Notes: generated from the letters alone by a model not told the origin. 64,000 nt of DNA from Cervus elaphus (GCF_910594005.1 NC_057841.1:13997001-14061000), one strand, 5' to 3'; positions 1 to 11,696 are shown, counted from the stretch's first letter. Translations and numbers: made by a program.

Positions 1-1339
1 AGTTCCAGCCCGCCTCCTCAGTCTACTTGAGAGATGAAAAAACACAGCTATCCACTGCTGCTCATTTACATCACATCTTTGATACTAGGGTACCTGCACA
101 GACTATGCAATTCACCCCGTCTTTCATAGTCAGTACACAACTGTCACCCACACCCTTTCCCTCATTGCCTGAAACCTCCAGGGACATTTACAAACCATTT
201 TGAGTTCATTTTGTGACAAACATCCCTCCTCACCCCAGCTCTTTTCTGAGTACACTTGACTCCTAGGCTGAGAACATATGACCCTGTTCTACCTGCTCCC
301 TTAGCTGTCCCAGACCCACATAATTATTCTGTTAATCATCGCTGCATGTTAAAGTGGCCTCTGACTCTAAATATCTTAACCCTTTGTCTGTTGACAACAA
401 GATTATATATATAATCTGAGAAAGTCCCTTCATCTTACAGATGAAGATAACTACAGGACAGCTACACAGAACAATCTGAAGCCAGGTGACGATGGGACCA
501 GATCCTTCTTAGGAACCTGAATTGTCAGCCTGCTAGTGTTCAATGTCACTGGAAAGTAGTCAATTACACAGGCATGGTTTGTTCTGTGTGTTTCGATTTA
601 TTTTAAATGACCTGCATTCTCTTTTCATGCTGATGCCATTCTCTTCAAAAATGACTCAGAATATTCCATTTGCTCCTGTTAATGCTGATTCTCACAAAAT
701 ACATCATCATTCAGCTGAAATCAGCTTTTTGACAATGCCCTTCCCATTTTGACTGTCACTATGACTTAGCTGGGTAATTCCAAACACCAGCTCTTATCTA
801 TTTGTTCAGGTTTTCCTTTCTTTTTATCCGTCTTGTCAGAAGAATGAGATTTTTTTTTTTTTTTGCATAAATCTCTTCTCTGTTTTACCTGATTGCAGCT
901 TACACTTCATATCTGATCCCTGTCAGCCTTCTAGTGAGTGTGTCCTTTTCTGTCAACAGTGGGATTATCTATCATCCAGAACAACAATTTTACATTTCCT
1001 TGGGTTTTTTATTTCGTTCAGTGAGTTTATTCAAAATATCCTTCTTAAAAAAAATTATATACATAGCTTTGCTGGTTTTTCAAATAAAATAAATATTTGA
1101 TAGTACAGTGCTGTTTATGTAATCAAATGTCATAGACTATGACCATACGAGTTGTTCAGTATTTTGATATTTCAAATTTACAAGCTCTTTTTCTAATGTA
1201 TATTTCCAAAGGACATTGACCTGTATTACTACATTTGTTCATCACAGCATTCCACAAGTTAATCAGATAGGCATTGGAATAAGCCACGATAGCGTGAAAG
1301 TTCCCAGAGAGTTTTTCAGTGACATAGTCAAAGTTAGCC
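1..1339. other. Unassigned AT-rich sequence
   Basis: No gene, RNA or repeat family is recognised here. The stretch has a T-run near 850-864 and a short AT-rich stretch near 406-415. Open frames such as the one at 543-752 are short, lack splice or codon-use support and look like chance. Confidence 0.5.
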
Positions 1340-1556
1340 AACAAAAAGCTGAAAGAATCCATAAAAAAAGAACAAAATTTTGCCATTTGCAACAATGTGA
1401 ATGGACTTGGAGGGCATTACGCCAAGTGAAAAAGACAACTTTCATGTGGAATCTAAAAAGAACAAGAGACTAGTAAATGCAACAAAAAAGAAGAAGCCTC
1501 ACAGATACCGAGAACAGACTAGGGGTTACCAGTGCCAGGAAGAGCAGATTTTTTTG
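1340..1556 (+). repeat. Old L1 3'-end fragment
   Basis: The text around 1385-1450 (a 'gaatggacttggagggcatt' block, then 'ccaagtgaaaaagac' and 'gtggaatctaaaa') follows the typical coding end and 3' UTR of mammalian L1. It is followed by the usual 'cagactaggggttaccag' block and an A/T-rich tail. Copy is short and diverged. The subfamily cannot be assigned by eye. Confidence 0.6.
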
Positions 1557-1694
1557 TGTTAAAAAATATATAAAATAAAATTTTATAAAAATGAGCTATC
1601 TTTATGTGCTTCACATTGCTTATGTTGATGCTGAGTTTTTAATGAATAAATATAGACCTTTATTGTCATTATTATACTATTAATCATTATTATT

Positions 1695-1912
1695 AAGGCT
1701 TCCCTGATGGTTCAGCAATAAAGAATCTGCCTGAAGTGTAGGAGACACAGTGGACACGGGTTGGATCCCTGAGTTGGAAAGATGCCCTGAAGGAGAAAAT
1801 GGCAACCCACTCCAGTATTCTTGCCTAAAAAATCTCATGGACAGAGGAGCCTAGTGGGCTACAGTCCAAAAGGTCTCAAAGAGCCGGACACGACTGAGTG
1901 AGCACACACACA
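1695..1912 (+). repeat. Bov-tA SINE
   Basis: tRNA-Glu-derived head ('aaggcttccctgatgg'), a Pol III B-box-like block, then the BovA body ('gagcctagtgggctacagtcc' region) and the 'gacacgactgagtgagc' tail shared with BovB. About full length (roughly 215 bp) and moderately diverged. A small open frame in it is not a gene. Confidence 0.9.
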
Positions 1913-2350
1913 ATAATTATCATTATTGACTACACAATAATAACTATTAAGTTATTAATAAAATATTAATAGTATTAACAGTAAATAGTATTAATATGTG
2001 CTGCATTATTTAAGTAATCAATTTCATAACAGTAGATATATGTGCTGTCTCCGATTCTTGTTCTTATAATGAATACTGCTTTTCATTTTCATACACAATG
2101 TTCTCTACTTATAAAACTTCTTTCAATTAATTTTTTCCTTATATATCATTGTAGTCTATTCTTTCTTATGGTGACATTCCGCGACAGATAAGAGAGGCCT
2201 ACTTTCTCCTGTACCAATATTCTCAGAGTAAAGGTATATTGTTTACCTGAGTGGTGGAGATATTTTTGTAGTAGTAGCAGTAGCAAGAGTCTTACCTTTG
2301 CAAATACACATTCATGTGGAAAATGCAATTCTCAATAATTTTTAAAATTT

Positions 2351-2475
2351 AAGGGGTTCCTTGGTGGCCTAGTGGTTAGGATTCCAAGGTTTCACTGCCA
2401 TGGCCCAGGTTCAATCCGTGATTGGGAAACCGAGATCCCACAAGCCAAGTGGCACAGCCGAAAAAAAAAAAAATT
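2351..2475 (+). repeat. CHR-type tRNA-Glu SINE
   Basis: Begins with a 'ggttccttggtggcctagtgg' type head, carries a B-box-like 'ggttcaatccgtga' and ends in an A13 tail at about 2461-2473. This is the cetartiodactyl CHR layout, distinct from Bov-tA because it lacks the BovA body. Confidence 0.8.
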
Positions 2476-2702
2476 AACTTTATTTTCCAGCAAATATAAT
2501 CGGAAAGTGTTACTTTGTTCTTAAAACATTGACAATATTCACCAAGTTGCTTCTTTCTCTCTTTGTCAATAGTGACTTTCTTCCTTCATTCTAAATTCCC
2601 CCTAAACCCTATTTGTATTGACTGTTGGCTTTACACTCACCCACATATCACCATCCATATCTATTTATTTCATCACCATCAGTAAGCTTCATTCTTTTTC
2701 AG
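2476..2702. other. Unassigned sequence before exon-like segment
   Basis: AT-rich. Only the last 20 bases or so attract attention: a pyrimidine-rich run ending in 'ttcattctttttcag', read as a possible splice acceptor. Confidence 0.4.
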
Positions 2703-2781
2703 TGTGATTCAGTCCAAAGGCTCTGGAGAGGTCTCATTTCTCTCCAGGAACAGCCAAGACCCAGGAAATGTGACAGCAAAG
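2703..2781 (+). other. Exon-like segment with good splice signals
   Basis: A 79-nt block lies between a pyrimidine-rich acceptor (AG at 2701-2702) and a strong donor reading AAAG|GTAAG (GT at 2782-2783). Two of the three frames are open throughout. One, starting at base 2 of the block, gives 26 codons beginning V-I-Q-S-K-G-S-G-E. It could be a coding exon, a non-coding RNA exon or a chance pair of sites. No protein family is recognised and no partner exon is identified nearby. No repeat explains it. Confidence 0.3.
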
Positions 2782-2783
2782 GT

Positions 2784-4485
2784 AAGACTCTTCTTAACAG
2801 TAGGGAGCATCAGAGAGTGAGAAATTCACATATTAAAATGTTCATTTCTCTTCTATACAACATTTAAAATATCTTCCTAAAGATATCATGCCATGGAGGT
2901 TGGAAAATGTGAGGTTATTTCAGAGACATAGAGAAATCTGATGTAGAAGTTTGAGATGAATAACAGGATAAAACTCTATAGAAGGCATATACTCCCGTGA
3001 GTACACTAAGATAAACCTAACAACCAGCTAGAGCAATTTTATAGCTGGGGAAACATCTCTGCTTAGTTATAGAACTGGAAAGTACTAGAGATCAAAAAGC
3101 GTGCATTTCACAAACAATTTAGGTCCTTATTAGTGGAAAGAAGGAAACAAAGGAGGGAAAAGCAATGTCCAAGGAAAGATGGAGAAAGTTACTGAAATTA
3201 TTTATATCTTCCATATTCTCCTCTCTCCCCTCCCTTGAGTCTTTCTAAGAAGTAACTTCCATACGCAACCTATTAAAAAGTTAGTGACTAGGCAGTAGAG
3301 TATCTTTATATAAATCTGAGATTCTTGAATTCAGTTCCTATTTGGGTATCTCTTAAAAGTACAAACGACAGGACTAAATCCTTTAAACAGCTGACAGCTC
3401 TGTATTCCTGGTAGAGTTGGAAAGATATGACAGAAGTCAAAACAAGTTATAAATAATAATAAATAATAATAAAAGTCTATTTGAAATGTAGTTTTCCTGC
3501 GATCGTATCTATCTTGAATTCAGCTAAAAATTGGGAAGTAAATATCTATAGGGACCTTTCACAGGAAAGCAAATGATATGCTCCAAACGTTAAGCACTAA
3601 ATATCAAGGACTTCTACATTGTATGTATTCTGAGCCTATTTACATATACTTTAGGCAAATGCTTAATAAAAGCTATAATATAATTAAGTTCTTACCAAAT
3701 TAGTAGTAATGACAGAACCTATTTGCAACTTCTCAGAGGAACTTTGTAACATAACACTAGAAAAACTTATATCAATAGTGATTATACTAAGCCACCAGGA
3801 AAGCTAATAAATTACCATTTTTTTAAATTTCAAAAGTCATAGAAATATGTTATCTATTTTAGAAATGTTTTTATCTACAATGGTTAAAATAAGACAAATT
3901 CAAGGCAAAAAGGAGTAAATCTCCAGCTAGCCAGGAAGCTGGACTTAACAGAATAAATTATTTCCCACAGGTTTTGAAAAGCAGAGCTTTTATTCAATGG
4001 AAAAGAATCTGAATAACAATAAAGTAATAATATGCCACAAGGTAAAACATGATTAAATGTTTGAATGAAATAGATAGGAAATCGCTCTTGGAGCTCAGAA
4101 AAGCTTCCATGATGGAAAGTTGACACTTCTGAGGGTTTTCAACTGGGCATTGATGGATAGAGAAGATTTAGATAGGCAAATAAGAAAGGGAAAACTCACT
4201 AGGAAATTGAAATTGCTGATGCCCTATTGAGAATTATAATAAATGTGTTATATATTCAAGAGGGAATTCAAGAGTTAAAGGAAGAAACTGACAAAACGAG
4301 TATTCATATGCAGAGATGATGAAATTTAAGAGGTGTGGTGAAGAGTTTTTGAAATGTAAGGTTGATGCCCTTTGTATTTCAGCACTTGGGAATAAGAAAC
4401 TATTCAATGCTTATTTTATAGGGAAATTAAACAAAAACGGTATTGGAAGAGTTGGATGTGTCATCACTATTCAGGATAGCTTATT
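2784..4485. other. Unassigned AT-rich sequence
   Basis: No gene or repeat recognised. There is a short ATA/AAT-rich microsatellite near 3447-3472. Minus-strand open frame 3884-4126 has no recognisable domain and is treated as chance. Confidence 0.5.
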
Positions 4486-4697
4486 TGCTTGCTAAATCGT
4501 TCAGTTGTGTCTGAACACTATGGGCTGTAGCCTGCCAGGCGCCTCTGTCCATGGGATTCTCCAGGCAAGAGTACTGGAGTGGGTTGCCATGCCCTTCTCC
4601 AGGGGATCTTCCCAACCCAGGGATCAAACCTGTGTGTCTAACGTCTTCTGCATTGACAAGGGAGTGCTTTACCACTAGCTCCACCTGAGAAGCCCAC
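4486..4697 (-). repeat. Bov-tA SINE
   Basis: Reverse-oriented Bov-tA. On the + strand it reads BovA body first ('ctccaggcaagagtactgg') then the tRNA head complement ending 'gagaagccc'. Essentially full length. The minus open frame at 4481-4684 is the usual SINE frame. Confidence 0.88.
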
Positions 4698-4707
4698 CTT
4701 TAGGATA

Positions 4708-4833
4708 GAAAGTATTAGTCGCTCAGTCATGTCAGACTCTTTGTGACTTTATGGACTTTAATCTGCCAGGCTCCTCTGTCCATGGGATTCTTCAGGCAAG
4801 AATACTGGAGTGGGTTGCCATTTCCTTCTCCAA
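4708..4833 (-). repeat. 5'-truncated Bov-tA SINE with target-site duplication
   Basis: Contains only the BovA part, ending at 'cttctccaa'. It is flanked by an exact 9-bp repeat 'tttaggata' at 4699-4707 and 4834-4842, which marks the insertion and shows it landed right beside the preceding Bov-tA. Confidence 0.85.
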
Positions 4834-5024
4834 TTTAGGATAAAGAGAAACTTGACTGGGATGAAATGTAGAGAAAAAAAGAATGGCAGAGAGAAAACCA
4901 TAAATAAAGATATTAATAAAAATCCAGACTTGAACTTAACCATGCCAGTGGGAATGGAAAGGAAGGAGACTTCTCAACCCACAGGGTTTTCAGAGGTGAC
5001 CCCATTGGTTTTGCAATAAGGACC

Positions 5025-5125
5025 CTTAGGGAAGGGAAGACAGGTAACTCGTGCAAGGTCACACCCCTAGTTAATGCTGAAACCCGGACCAAAGTCCTGT
5101 TTCTCGGTCCAAGGATATTTTCTAT
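5025..5125 (-). repeat. Probable MIR fragment
   Basis: 'gcaaggtcacacccctagt' followed by 'gaaacccggacc' matches the MIR core (complement of the '...gtgaccttgg' and 'ccgggttt' blocks). Short and old. Confidence 0.5.
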
Positions 5126-5892
5126 TATAATAACTATTTAAATTATGCTTCTTCAATTTTTTTCTACAAGGCATTGGCCTTCAGAAACTAGGCTAGAAGC
5201 CAAGAATTTGAGATTTCATTTCCCAGTCTGCCCAGAATGGTTCTCTTATTGTCAATTAACCTGACTGTGCCTTTCTCTTATTCCTCTTAAATTAAGATCC
5301 TGAGAATGTTTCTGCCAGATAATATCTGTTGAGAAGAAACGCTGTTCTAAGAATGAGGCCGTGTAAATGTGACTTGCAAATATAGCATGTTGTAAAATAC
5401 ACAGAAGTCAGCCAATTTTCTTCGTGTTGGGATGGATTTTGGCATGAATATCATGGAAGGAGATGTGTGTTATTCACACAAAAAATGTGGTTTTCATATA
5501 TATAATTTCAATTTAATCTCTAAGGGAATTTAGGTTTCCACTGAGCCAGCAATAAATTTTCACTTAAAAATATTTAGAAAAGGAATATATATATAATTAA
5601 AAAGAACAGAAAGGGACTTTCTCCAGACTATTTCCAATCTTTAATTACCTGGGAACAATTACCTTTTCTTTTCTTCCTTTTTGTGCTTTTCTGTTCATTT
5701 GGCTTAGTGCTGAGTCAGCAATGACCTTTTTTATGAAACTCAAGTGAGTCTGTTTTCTTTCCTAAGTTAGCAATGTCTTTAACACATGATTCGACAACAC
5801 CAAGGCATTTTATTCTTTTTAACAATTTGTTAAGGATTTTATTTTGATGGGAACATCCTTCTCAAGGAATTATTTTTCGTTTCCCTTCAATT

Positions 5893-6057
5893 TCACTGTT
5901 CGGTCGCTCAGTCATGTTGGACTCTTTGCGACCCCATTGACTGTTGCTTGCCAGGCTCCTCTGTCCGTGGGATTCTCCAGGCAAGAATACTGGAGTAAGT
6001 TGCCATTTCCTCCTCCAGGGAATCTTCCTGACCCAGGGATCAAACCCTCATCTCCTA
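5893..6057 (-). repeat. Bov-tA SINE, tRNA head incomplete
   Basis: Starts 'cggtcgctcagtcatg', runs through 'ctccaggcaagaatactgg' and stops after 'ggatcaaaccctcatctcc', so the far tRNA-derived end is missing. The overlapping open frames at 5844-6228 are SINE read-through frames. Confidence 0.85.
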
Positions 6058-7009
6058 TTTAACCTCAATTATTTCCAAGATCTTTCCCCAGGGTTCCCTG
6101 TTGGCTTCGACCTCCTGTTATATTTATGCTTTCATTCGGTAATGCTGTTAGGTTTGGGGACTGATTTTGTACCCCTTAATTCTACATATCACCCCTGCAA
6201 AGTGGGTATTTCTTTTGTACCTTCATGATAATCCTCACGTAAAGTACAACGCTGACTATCTGAAAAAACAAAAAAAGGTCAGCAAGATGAACTTCAACAG
6301 CCTTTTCTCTGTTATTTTTAGAGCCAAGTTTCCCTACTAGGTGCTGTGTTTCTTTAATGGAGTTTTCAATTTACTTGATGCTTCTGTCTTTTTTGTGATC
6401 TGGAAATAGGCAGTATGAAATAAACAAAAGCAGAGATTCCTATTAGAGCAGCATATCCAGACGCTGTGGGCATTATTGAACCCTGCTACAGTTTCGAGTG
6501 CTAACCTTTATTATTTTTGCCACATTTGTGGGTTTGGTGTTTAATTATCTCGAAAAGTTCAATACAAGGAAAGAGATAACTTGACAGGTAGACAGAGCAG
6601 AGCGATGGAGAATCTCAGTGCAGGTGGAATTAGAGAAATGATCCAGCCAGTGAATGGCGGTGCCTGGGTAATCTGTCAGCAGATAACAGGGCCCTGGGCA
6701 GCTGTCTGGGTCATTGGAACTGGAAGGGCGAGGTCTGCAGTCCAGCAGAAGGGGCTCCTGGTGCGGACATGTAGGCCTCACACAATAGCTCATCAAAGAT
6801 AAAAACACACAAAGCTGACCAAGAATCCAGGCACCAGAAGAATATTATTAGTAGTTAGGATGGGTCTTCAGAATTTCCAGCATTTTTAGGTATGGAACTT
6901 GGGTCTGATATTTGTGATGATTCGCAGCCACGGGAATGTGCCAGAGAAATCCTCAGTGTGAAACTCTTCAGCACTGTCTCTTTTCCTGAGATCAAGATTG
7001 ATCTTGGGT
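6058..7009. other. Unassigned sequence
   Basis: No gene or known repeat recognised. Opposing open frames at 6545-6808 (-) and 6581-6802 (+) overlap each other and have no recognisable domain. Confidence 0.45.
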
Positions 7010-7105
7010 CTGGGAAATCCCACGGACAGAGGAGCCTGGCAGCCTACAGTTCGTGGGGTTGCAAAAGAGTCTGACGCAAGACTTAGTGATAACACCGCAG
7101 CAACA
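7010..7105 (+). repeat. Bov-tA 3' fragment
   Basis: Only the last part is present: 'atcccacggacagaggagcc', then 'gttcgtggggttgcaaaaga' and an altered 'gtctgacgcaagactta' end. Confidence 0.75.
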
Positions 7106-7522
7106 ACTGGGGCCAGTCAAGTCTTCAGTTGGGTCAAAAGGTCCTAAAAGTAGTCAGGAAAGGATGGAGACGTGACCACCATGATACAGCTTGAGAAAAG
7201 TATTCAATATAAACAAAAAATTAGCGACAACAGATAGAAGGATAAACTCTGAAACAAAGTCAGAGTATAAACAAGCCCCCAGGGTCAAATTAAAACATAG
7301 AAAGCATTAAATATGAGGGAGTCCTTCTGGAGTTTTTCTGGTGAAAAACCGCAACCATTCCCAATTAGTCTCTATATTGTAAAGACTACAGCTTATTGGA
7401 TAAATCATTATTCCTTTCAATCCAGCCGTGCTTCAGAAGGAGCTTGTTCTGTGGAGCAGTGCAGGCAGTGTTGGGGTCGAGCAGACTCCCCCCGAATCAT
7501 CTTTGCCTGAGTCCCCTGCCCC

Positions 7523-7732
7523 CTGGCTTCCCCGGTGGCTCAGTGATAAAGAATCCGCCTGCAATGTGGGAAACACAGGTTTGATCCCTGGGTTGGGCAG
7601 ATCCCCTGGAGAAGGAAGTGGCAACCCACTCCACTATTCTTGCCTGGGAAATTCCGTGGACGGAGGAGCCTTCAGGCTATACTCCATGGAGTCTTAAGAG
7701 TCAGACACTACTTAGTGATTAAGCAAGAAGTT
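7523..7732 (+). repeat. Bov-tA SINE
   Basis: Full-length layout: tRNA head 'ggcttccccggtggctcagt', B-box-like 'ggtttgatccctggg', BovA body and a decayed 'cagacactacttagtgatt' tail. Three open frames at 7396-7697 are SINE frames. Confidence 0.9.
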
Positions 7733-7779
7733 GACAGCTAATGAAAACCTATTATACAGTCCTGGGAAATCCACTCAGT

Positions 7780-7927
7780 GCTCTGTCATGACCTAGAGGG
7801 GAAGGAAGTCCAAAAAAGAGGGGATATCTGTACACGTATAGCTGACTCACCTTGTTATACAGTAGAAATTAACACAACATCGTAAAGCGACGGTTGTTCA
7901 ATAAAAATTAGTTTAAAAAAAGATACA
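7780..7927 (+). repeat. L1 3' UTR end
   Basis: 'ctctgtcatgacctagaggg', then 'gtatagctgactcaccttg' and 'aaattaacacaacatcgtaaag', ending in an A-rich tail, is the 3' end of the artiodactyl L1 family seen again at 10.97, 17.0, 19.5 and 32.2 kb. Confidence 0.75.
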
Positions 7928-7929
7928 AA

Positions 7930-8112
7930 GCAATGGTTAGAAGTGCAGATTCTGAAATCCGACTCACGAGTTCAAACCTGAGCCCTGCCACTTGCTATCT
8001 CTGTGACTTACAACAAATTATTTAACCAGACTACACCTTAACTTCTTCATTCTTAGGGATAATAGTTGCTATCTCATGGCATCGACATGAGGCTTGGTTA
8101 CATGGATCCAGA
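7930..8112 (+). repeat. MIR
   Basis: 'caatggttagaagtgcagat', 'gagttcaaacctgagccctg' and 'ccacttgctatctctgtgac' match the MIR head and core in the sense direction. It follows directly after an L1 tail. Confidence 0.75.
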
Positions 8113-8986
8113 CTGAGCACTAAGATACCAAGTGGCACTAAAGGTCTTTACTGTGTTAGCTGTATCTTATATTAATCAAGCAATCATTCTGTCTTGCTTT
8201 GGTTTCCCACATATATTTCCCTACTGAACAGAAATGAATGGACCATGGATGAGATTAATTCCAGTTGGCTGGGCAGCTATGTCTCCATTGTACTTTAATC
8301 CACTTACTCCTCGGGCATATGACTGTTTTGTGTGAATAGGATAACGGTGCTTTTGAGGAAATGGAATAAATCTGTGCCACATAAAATTTCTGAACTTGCA
8401 GAGCTGAAAAATAAGATGCTTTTCAGTGGGGTGAAAACAACCTGGAAGATGGGCCCCTGAAATGACAGTAATAATAATGACAGACTGCTACTCTCTTTTC
8501 GACACTGAGAATCTCATATCCTTTTTATTATCTTCTTATTAAAAACACTTATTAAGTCTCAGGAAACACTCTCTTTGAAAGGCCCTTTAAGCCCAAAGGC
8601 CCGCAGTAAGCAGGATGGAGGGCCGGTTCTGTGATTCTGTCTGGTTCTGTCACTGACCCTCACTTGGGCCATCTACCGTCTACCCTGGCTCATTAACTTT
8701 CCTGACAGCTGCAGGACACCCCACTGGAACACTTAGCAGCCAGGCATTCTGCCCTGATCAAATCATAGCTCTTTCTTTACTGGATCACAGTTGCATGATA
8801 TAAAGCTACGTGTCTTCTTAAGCCCAAATGACTACTGGCAGGTGAGTTAGTCACTGGGAACAACAGACACACATGTGTGTAATTTTTTCTTTTTTTTTTT
8901 TTTTTGAGACTGGCCCAAGTTTTGGGACACTAGAGTTACTTAAATGCCCTTTGGTTTGAATTGAAAAATCTCACTTACTAGTTACT
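8113..8986. other. Unassigned sequence with a T tract
   Basis: No gene is recognised. A long T-rich run lies at about 8884-8905. A few phrases around 8615-8680 vaguely resemble MIR but not enough to call. Confidence 0.4.
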
Positions 8987-8998
8987 AAGCAAAGATCA

Positions 8999-9156
8999 GA
9001 GGATGAGATGGCTGGATGGCATCGCCAACTCGATGGGCATGAGTTTGAGTAAACTCCAGGAGTTGGTGATGGACAGGGAGGCCTGGCATGCTGCAATTCA
9101 TGGGGTCACAAAGAGTCAGACACGACTGAGCGACTGAACTGAACTGAACTGAATTG
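8999..9156 (+). mobile_element. 5'-truncated BovB LINE 3' end
   Basis: Begins at 'gaggatgagatggctgga' and ends with the diagnostic BovB tail of repeated 'ctgaa' units. It is flanked by an exact 12-bp duplication 'aagcaaagatca' (8987-8998 and 9157-9168). Only about 158 bp of a 3-kb-class element is present, so it has no coding capacity beyond a shadow frame. Confidence 0.93.
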
Positions 9157-9417
9157 AAGCAAAGATCATTATGTGCAAATTGCAAATTATGTATCTTACA
9201 GACTTTGAGTGTGATTTACTATCAGTGAGATCTTTCGCTATTTCTTATTCCTCTTTTAATACATTGGAACTGTTCAATATTCCTCAAGCGATTCTCTTGG
9301 TATGTGGATGGGGTCATTCTTCATCACTTGGATAACCTGGTCTCCACCCACGAAGTCCTATTCGTTCTTATACCAGGTAGCTATTGCTATAAAATAAACT
9401 GCTATAAAATGCAATAG

Positions 9418-9628
9418 AAGACTTCCCTGGTGGCTCAGCAGCAAAGAATCTGCTTGTGATGCAGGAAATGTGAGTTTGATCCCTGGGTTGAGAAGGTGCC
9501 CTGAAGAAGGAAATGGCAACCCACTCCAGGATTCTTGCCTGGGAAATTCCATGGACAGAAGAGCCTGGCAGGCTACAGTCCATGATGTCTCAAAGAGCTG
9601 GACATGACTTAGTAACTGAACAACCACA
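9418..9628 (+). repeat. Bov-tA SINE
   Basis: Complete layout from 'gacttccctggtggctcag' to 'ctggacatgacttagtaact'. The minus-strand open frame at 9358-9753 (131 codons) simply reads through it. Confidence 0.9.
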
Positions 9629-9969
9629 GGCATTTGGAGGTTGACTTGGGAGCTCTGCTCATCCCTGGCGGGCCTGCTTATCTGTCTGGTGGCCTTAAAG
9701 TCTCTACTGCAGGTGATTTTGCCCATGGCAGCTCTCTTCCATGTGTATCTCATTCTCTTTCTGAAATAAGAGAGCTAGAGGAGGCTCATCCTTCTCTTGA
9801 AAATGGCCAAAGCACTAAAGTAATCAAAGACACACAAATTCTTCAGGCCCAGGCTGTTAGGAGCTGTCACATCAAAATGTCAGCCTCACTGTATGGACCG
9901 GAGCAATTACAACACAGAGCCTGCATTACAAGGATGGAGGAGGAAGTGCAAAGTTCAATGTCAAAGCCT

Positions 9970-10470
9970 TTATACAAGTTTCCTTTGGCTGTTGTCACAA
10001 ACAGCCACAAACTTAGGTCTAAAGCCACACACATTCATTCTTTTTCACTACTGGGGAGTAGTCAGAAGTCCAGAATTGGTTTCAACAGGCCAAACTCATG
10101 GTAGGGACGGTACAGGAGAGAATATGTGTTCTTGCATTTTTTCAGATCCTAGAGCTACATTCAGTACATTTTGTGGCTCATGGCTCCTTCTGTCCTCTTT
10201 ACAGTGAGGATCCATCATAGCATCTCGCATTGATGATCATAACATCTTTTCCAGTCCAATCTTCCATTGTATCCCTCTTATAACAACAACTGTGATGACA
10301 TCAAAGGCCCAAGAAAATAATCCTGGATGATCCTCCAAAATAACATTCAAGGGATTAGTACCTGAACATCTCTGGGGGAGGCTTGGACACAGGGAGTCAT
10401 GAATCAGTGAGATCACAACCGCAGTTTCTTGCATGCACTCAATGGGGCCGCCAAACGTCCTCACACATCT
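9970..10470 (+). repeat. Ancient mammalian repeat, family not fixed
   Basis: 'ggctgttgtcacaaacagcc' with 'acaaacttaggtc', 'agtcagaagtccagaattgg', a later 'ccctcttataacaac' and 'gataatcctggatgatcctcc' block follow in order a common old mammalian interspersed repeat I cannot name with certainty (LTR/MaLR-like). The open frames at 9634-10207 fall in or beside it. Confidence 0.5.
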
Positions 10471-10538
10471 CTAAATGTTTCTGAAAGACAGAATCACCCT
10501 CAGGAATCAGTCTTAGTTGAAATTAGTAGTTTAAGAAA

Positions 10539-10705
10539 GGGACTTCCCTGGTGGTCAGTGGCTAAGATTCTGTGCTCCCAATGCAGGGGACCCAGGTAGA
10601 AACCCTGGTCAGGGAACTAGATTCTGCATGCCACAGCTAAAGATCCCACAAGCTGCAACTCAAAGGGCCCACATTCCACAACCAAGGCCCAGCACAAATA
10701 TCTTT
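10539..10705 (+). repeat. CHR-type SINE
   Basis: 'gggacttccctggtggtcag' head, 'caatgcaggggacccaggt', then 'ggtcagggaactagattctg' and a 'gcccagcacaaatatc' end. A G12 run follows at 10732-10743. Confidence 0.85.
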
Positions 10706-10731
10706 AAACGAGGAGAGAAAAGGAGGGTGGC

Positions 10732-10743
10732 GGGGGGGGGGGG
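10732..10743 (+). repeat. G12 homopolymer
   Basis: Uninterrupted run of twelve G bases just downstream of a CHR SINE, within a purine-rich tract. Confidence 0.95.
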
Positions 10744-10969
10744 AATGGAAAAAATAGAAACATGCTACAAGGTCTTAGATGTAGGTACTAAATATTCCAG
10801 CAGGCAAAATTCAAGCTGTCAAGGAAGAAATGGTACAGTGATATAATCTAGAGATGTGTGGGTCCCGTACCCACTCATAAGACTGAATATAGAAATAAAT
10901 GTGCATATCAGCTTTCATTTGTCAAATATATCTTGTGGGTATCTTCTCAATGCTGCAAACAGAGCAGTG

Positions 10970-11140
10970 AAGCTGGGAAGACCCAGAGGGATGGGATGGG
11001 GAGGGAGGCGAGAGGGGGGATGGGGATGGGGAACACATGTAAATCCATGGCTGATTCATGTCAGTGTATGGCAAAACCCACTACAATACTGTAAAGTAAT
11101 TAGCCTCCAACTAATACAAATAAATGGAAAAAAAAATGGA
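10970..11140 (+). repeat. L1 3' UTR end
   Basis: 'gaagacccagagggatggg', a G-rich run, 'catggctgattcatgtcagt' and 'tactgtaaagtaattagcct' ending in A-rich sequence: a classic ruminant L1 3' end. The open frames at 10856-11311 run across it. Confidence 0.85.
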
Positions 11141-11309
11141 TGGACACAGCAGACCTCATGGGTTCATTTTTGTAGATTTGGATTGGAAGCCGCGGCACAG
11201 AGTCTGGGAGCAGAGAGAGAAGACCATGATGGTGAAGGGGCTGAGCAAGAAAAAGCATTTAGGTCAGACAGGGCACATGACCAGTGCCGTTCGCCTTCTA
11301 GAGAGTTCT

Positions 11310-11425
11310 GAAGAGATTGGCTCTTACCCTGTGTGAGCTGGGAGCTCCCTGGAGGGTTTTCAGCAGAGGCTCGTCATAAAGCAACTTCTTTCAGAGAAAG
11401 GAGATCATTCTGGTAATGGGAAGGG
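11310..11425 (+). repeat. Ancient L2-like repeat fragment
   Basis: 'gagctgggagctccctggag' with 'ggttttcagcagaggctcgt' and later 'gagatcattctgg' follow a widespread old mammalian repeat (probably L2-related). Related blocks occur near 22.3, 37 and 39.5 kb. Confidence 0.35.
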
Positions 11426-11690
11426 GGGCAGGGTGCAGACCAGGCAGCCTACTGAACTGGAGCCAGCACCCAGAGGGAGGAGAGAACTGACCAGGGCTTG
11501 GGGAGAGGCAGTGGAGCTGGGCAAAGAGGAACCGGCTTAGTACTTCCAGGCCAAGAAGTAAACCTTCCAAAATCTACAAGCTTATGAACACGATCCTTCA
11601 GATCTGCTGCCTTCTTTTCATCCCACCTCCGTAAGTCTTACCAGCTCCCAGAGAGAAACACAGTTAATTAGTTGCCTCCATGTGTGTACA
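11426..11690. other. Unassigned sequence
   Basis: Relatively G/C-rich for the window (for example 11428-11530) but with no gene or repeat I can support. Confidence 0.4.
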
Positions 11691-11696
11691 TGTGCG

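Noticed and set aside
9421..9490. tRNA-like sequence with B-box in SINE heads (here and elsewhere)
   Set aside because: These are tRNA-derived SINE promoters, not functional tRNA genes; no cloverleaf with a complete acceptor stem was seen.
9358..9753. 131-codon minus-strand open frame
   Set aside because: Covers a complete Bov-tA SINE in antisense.
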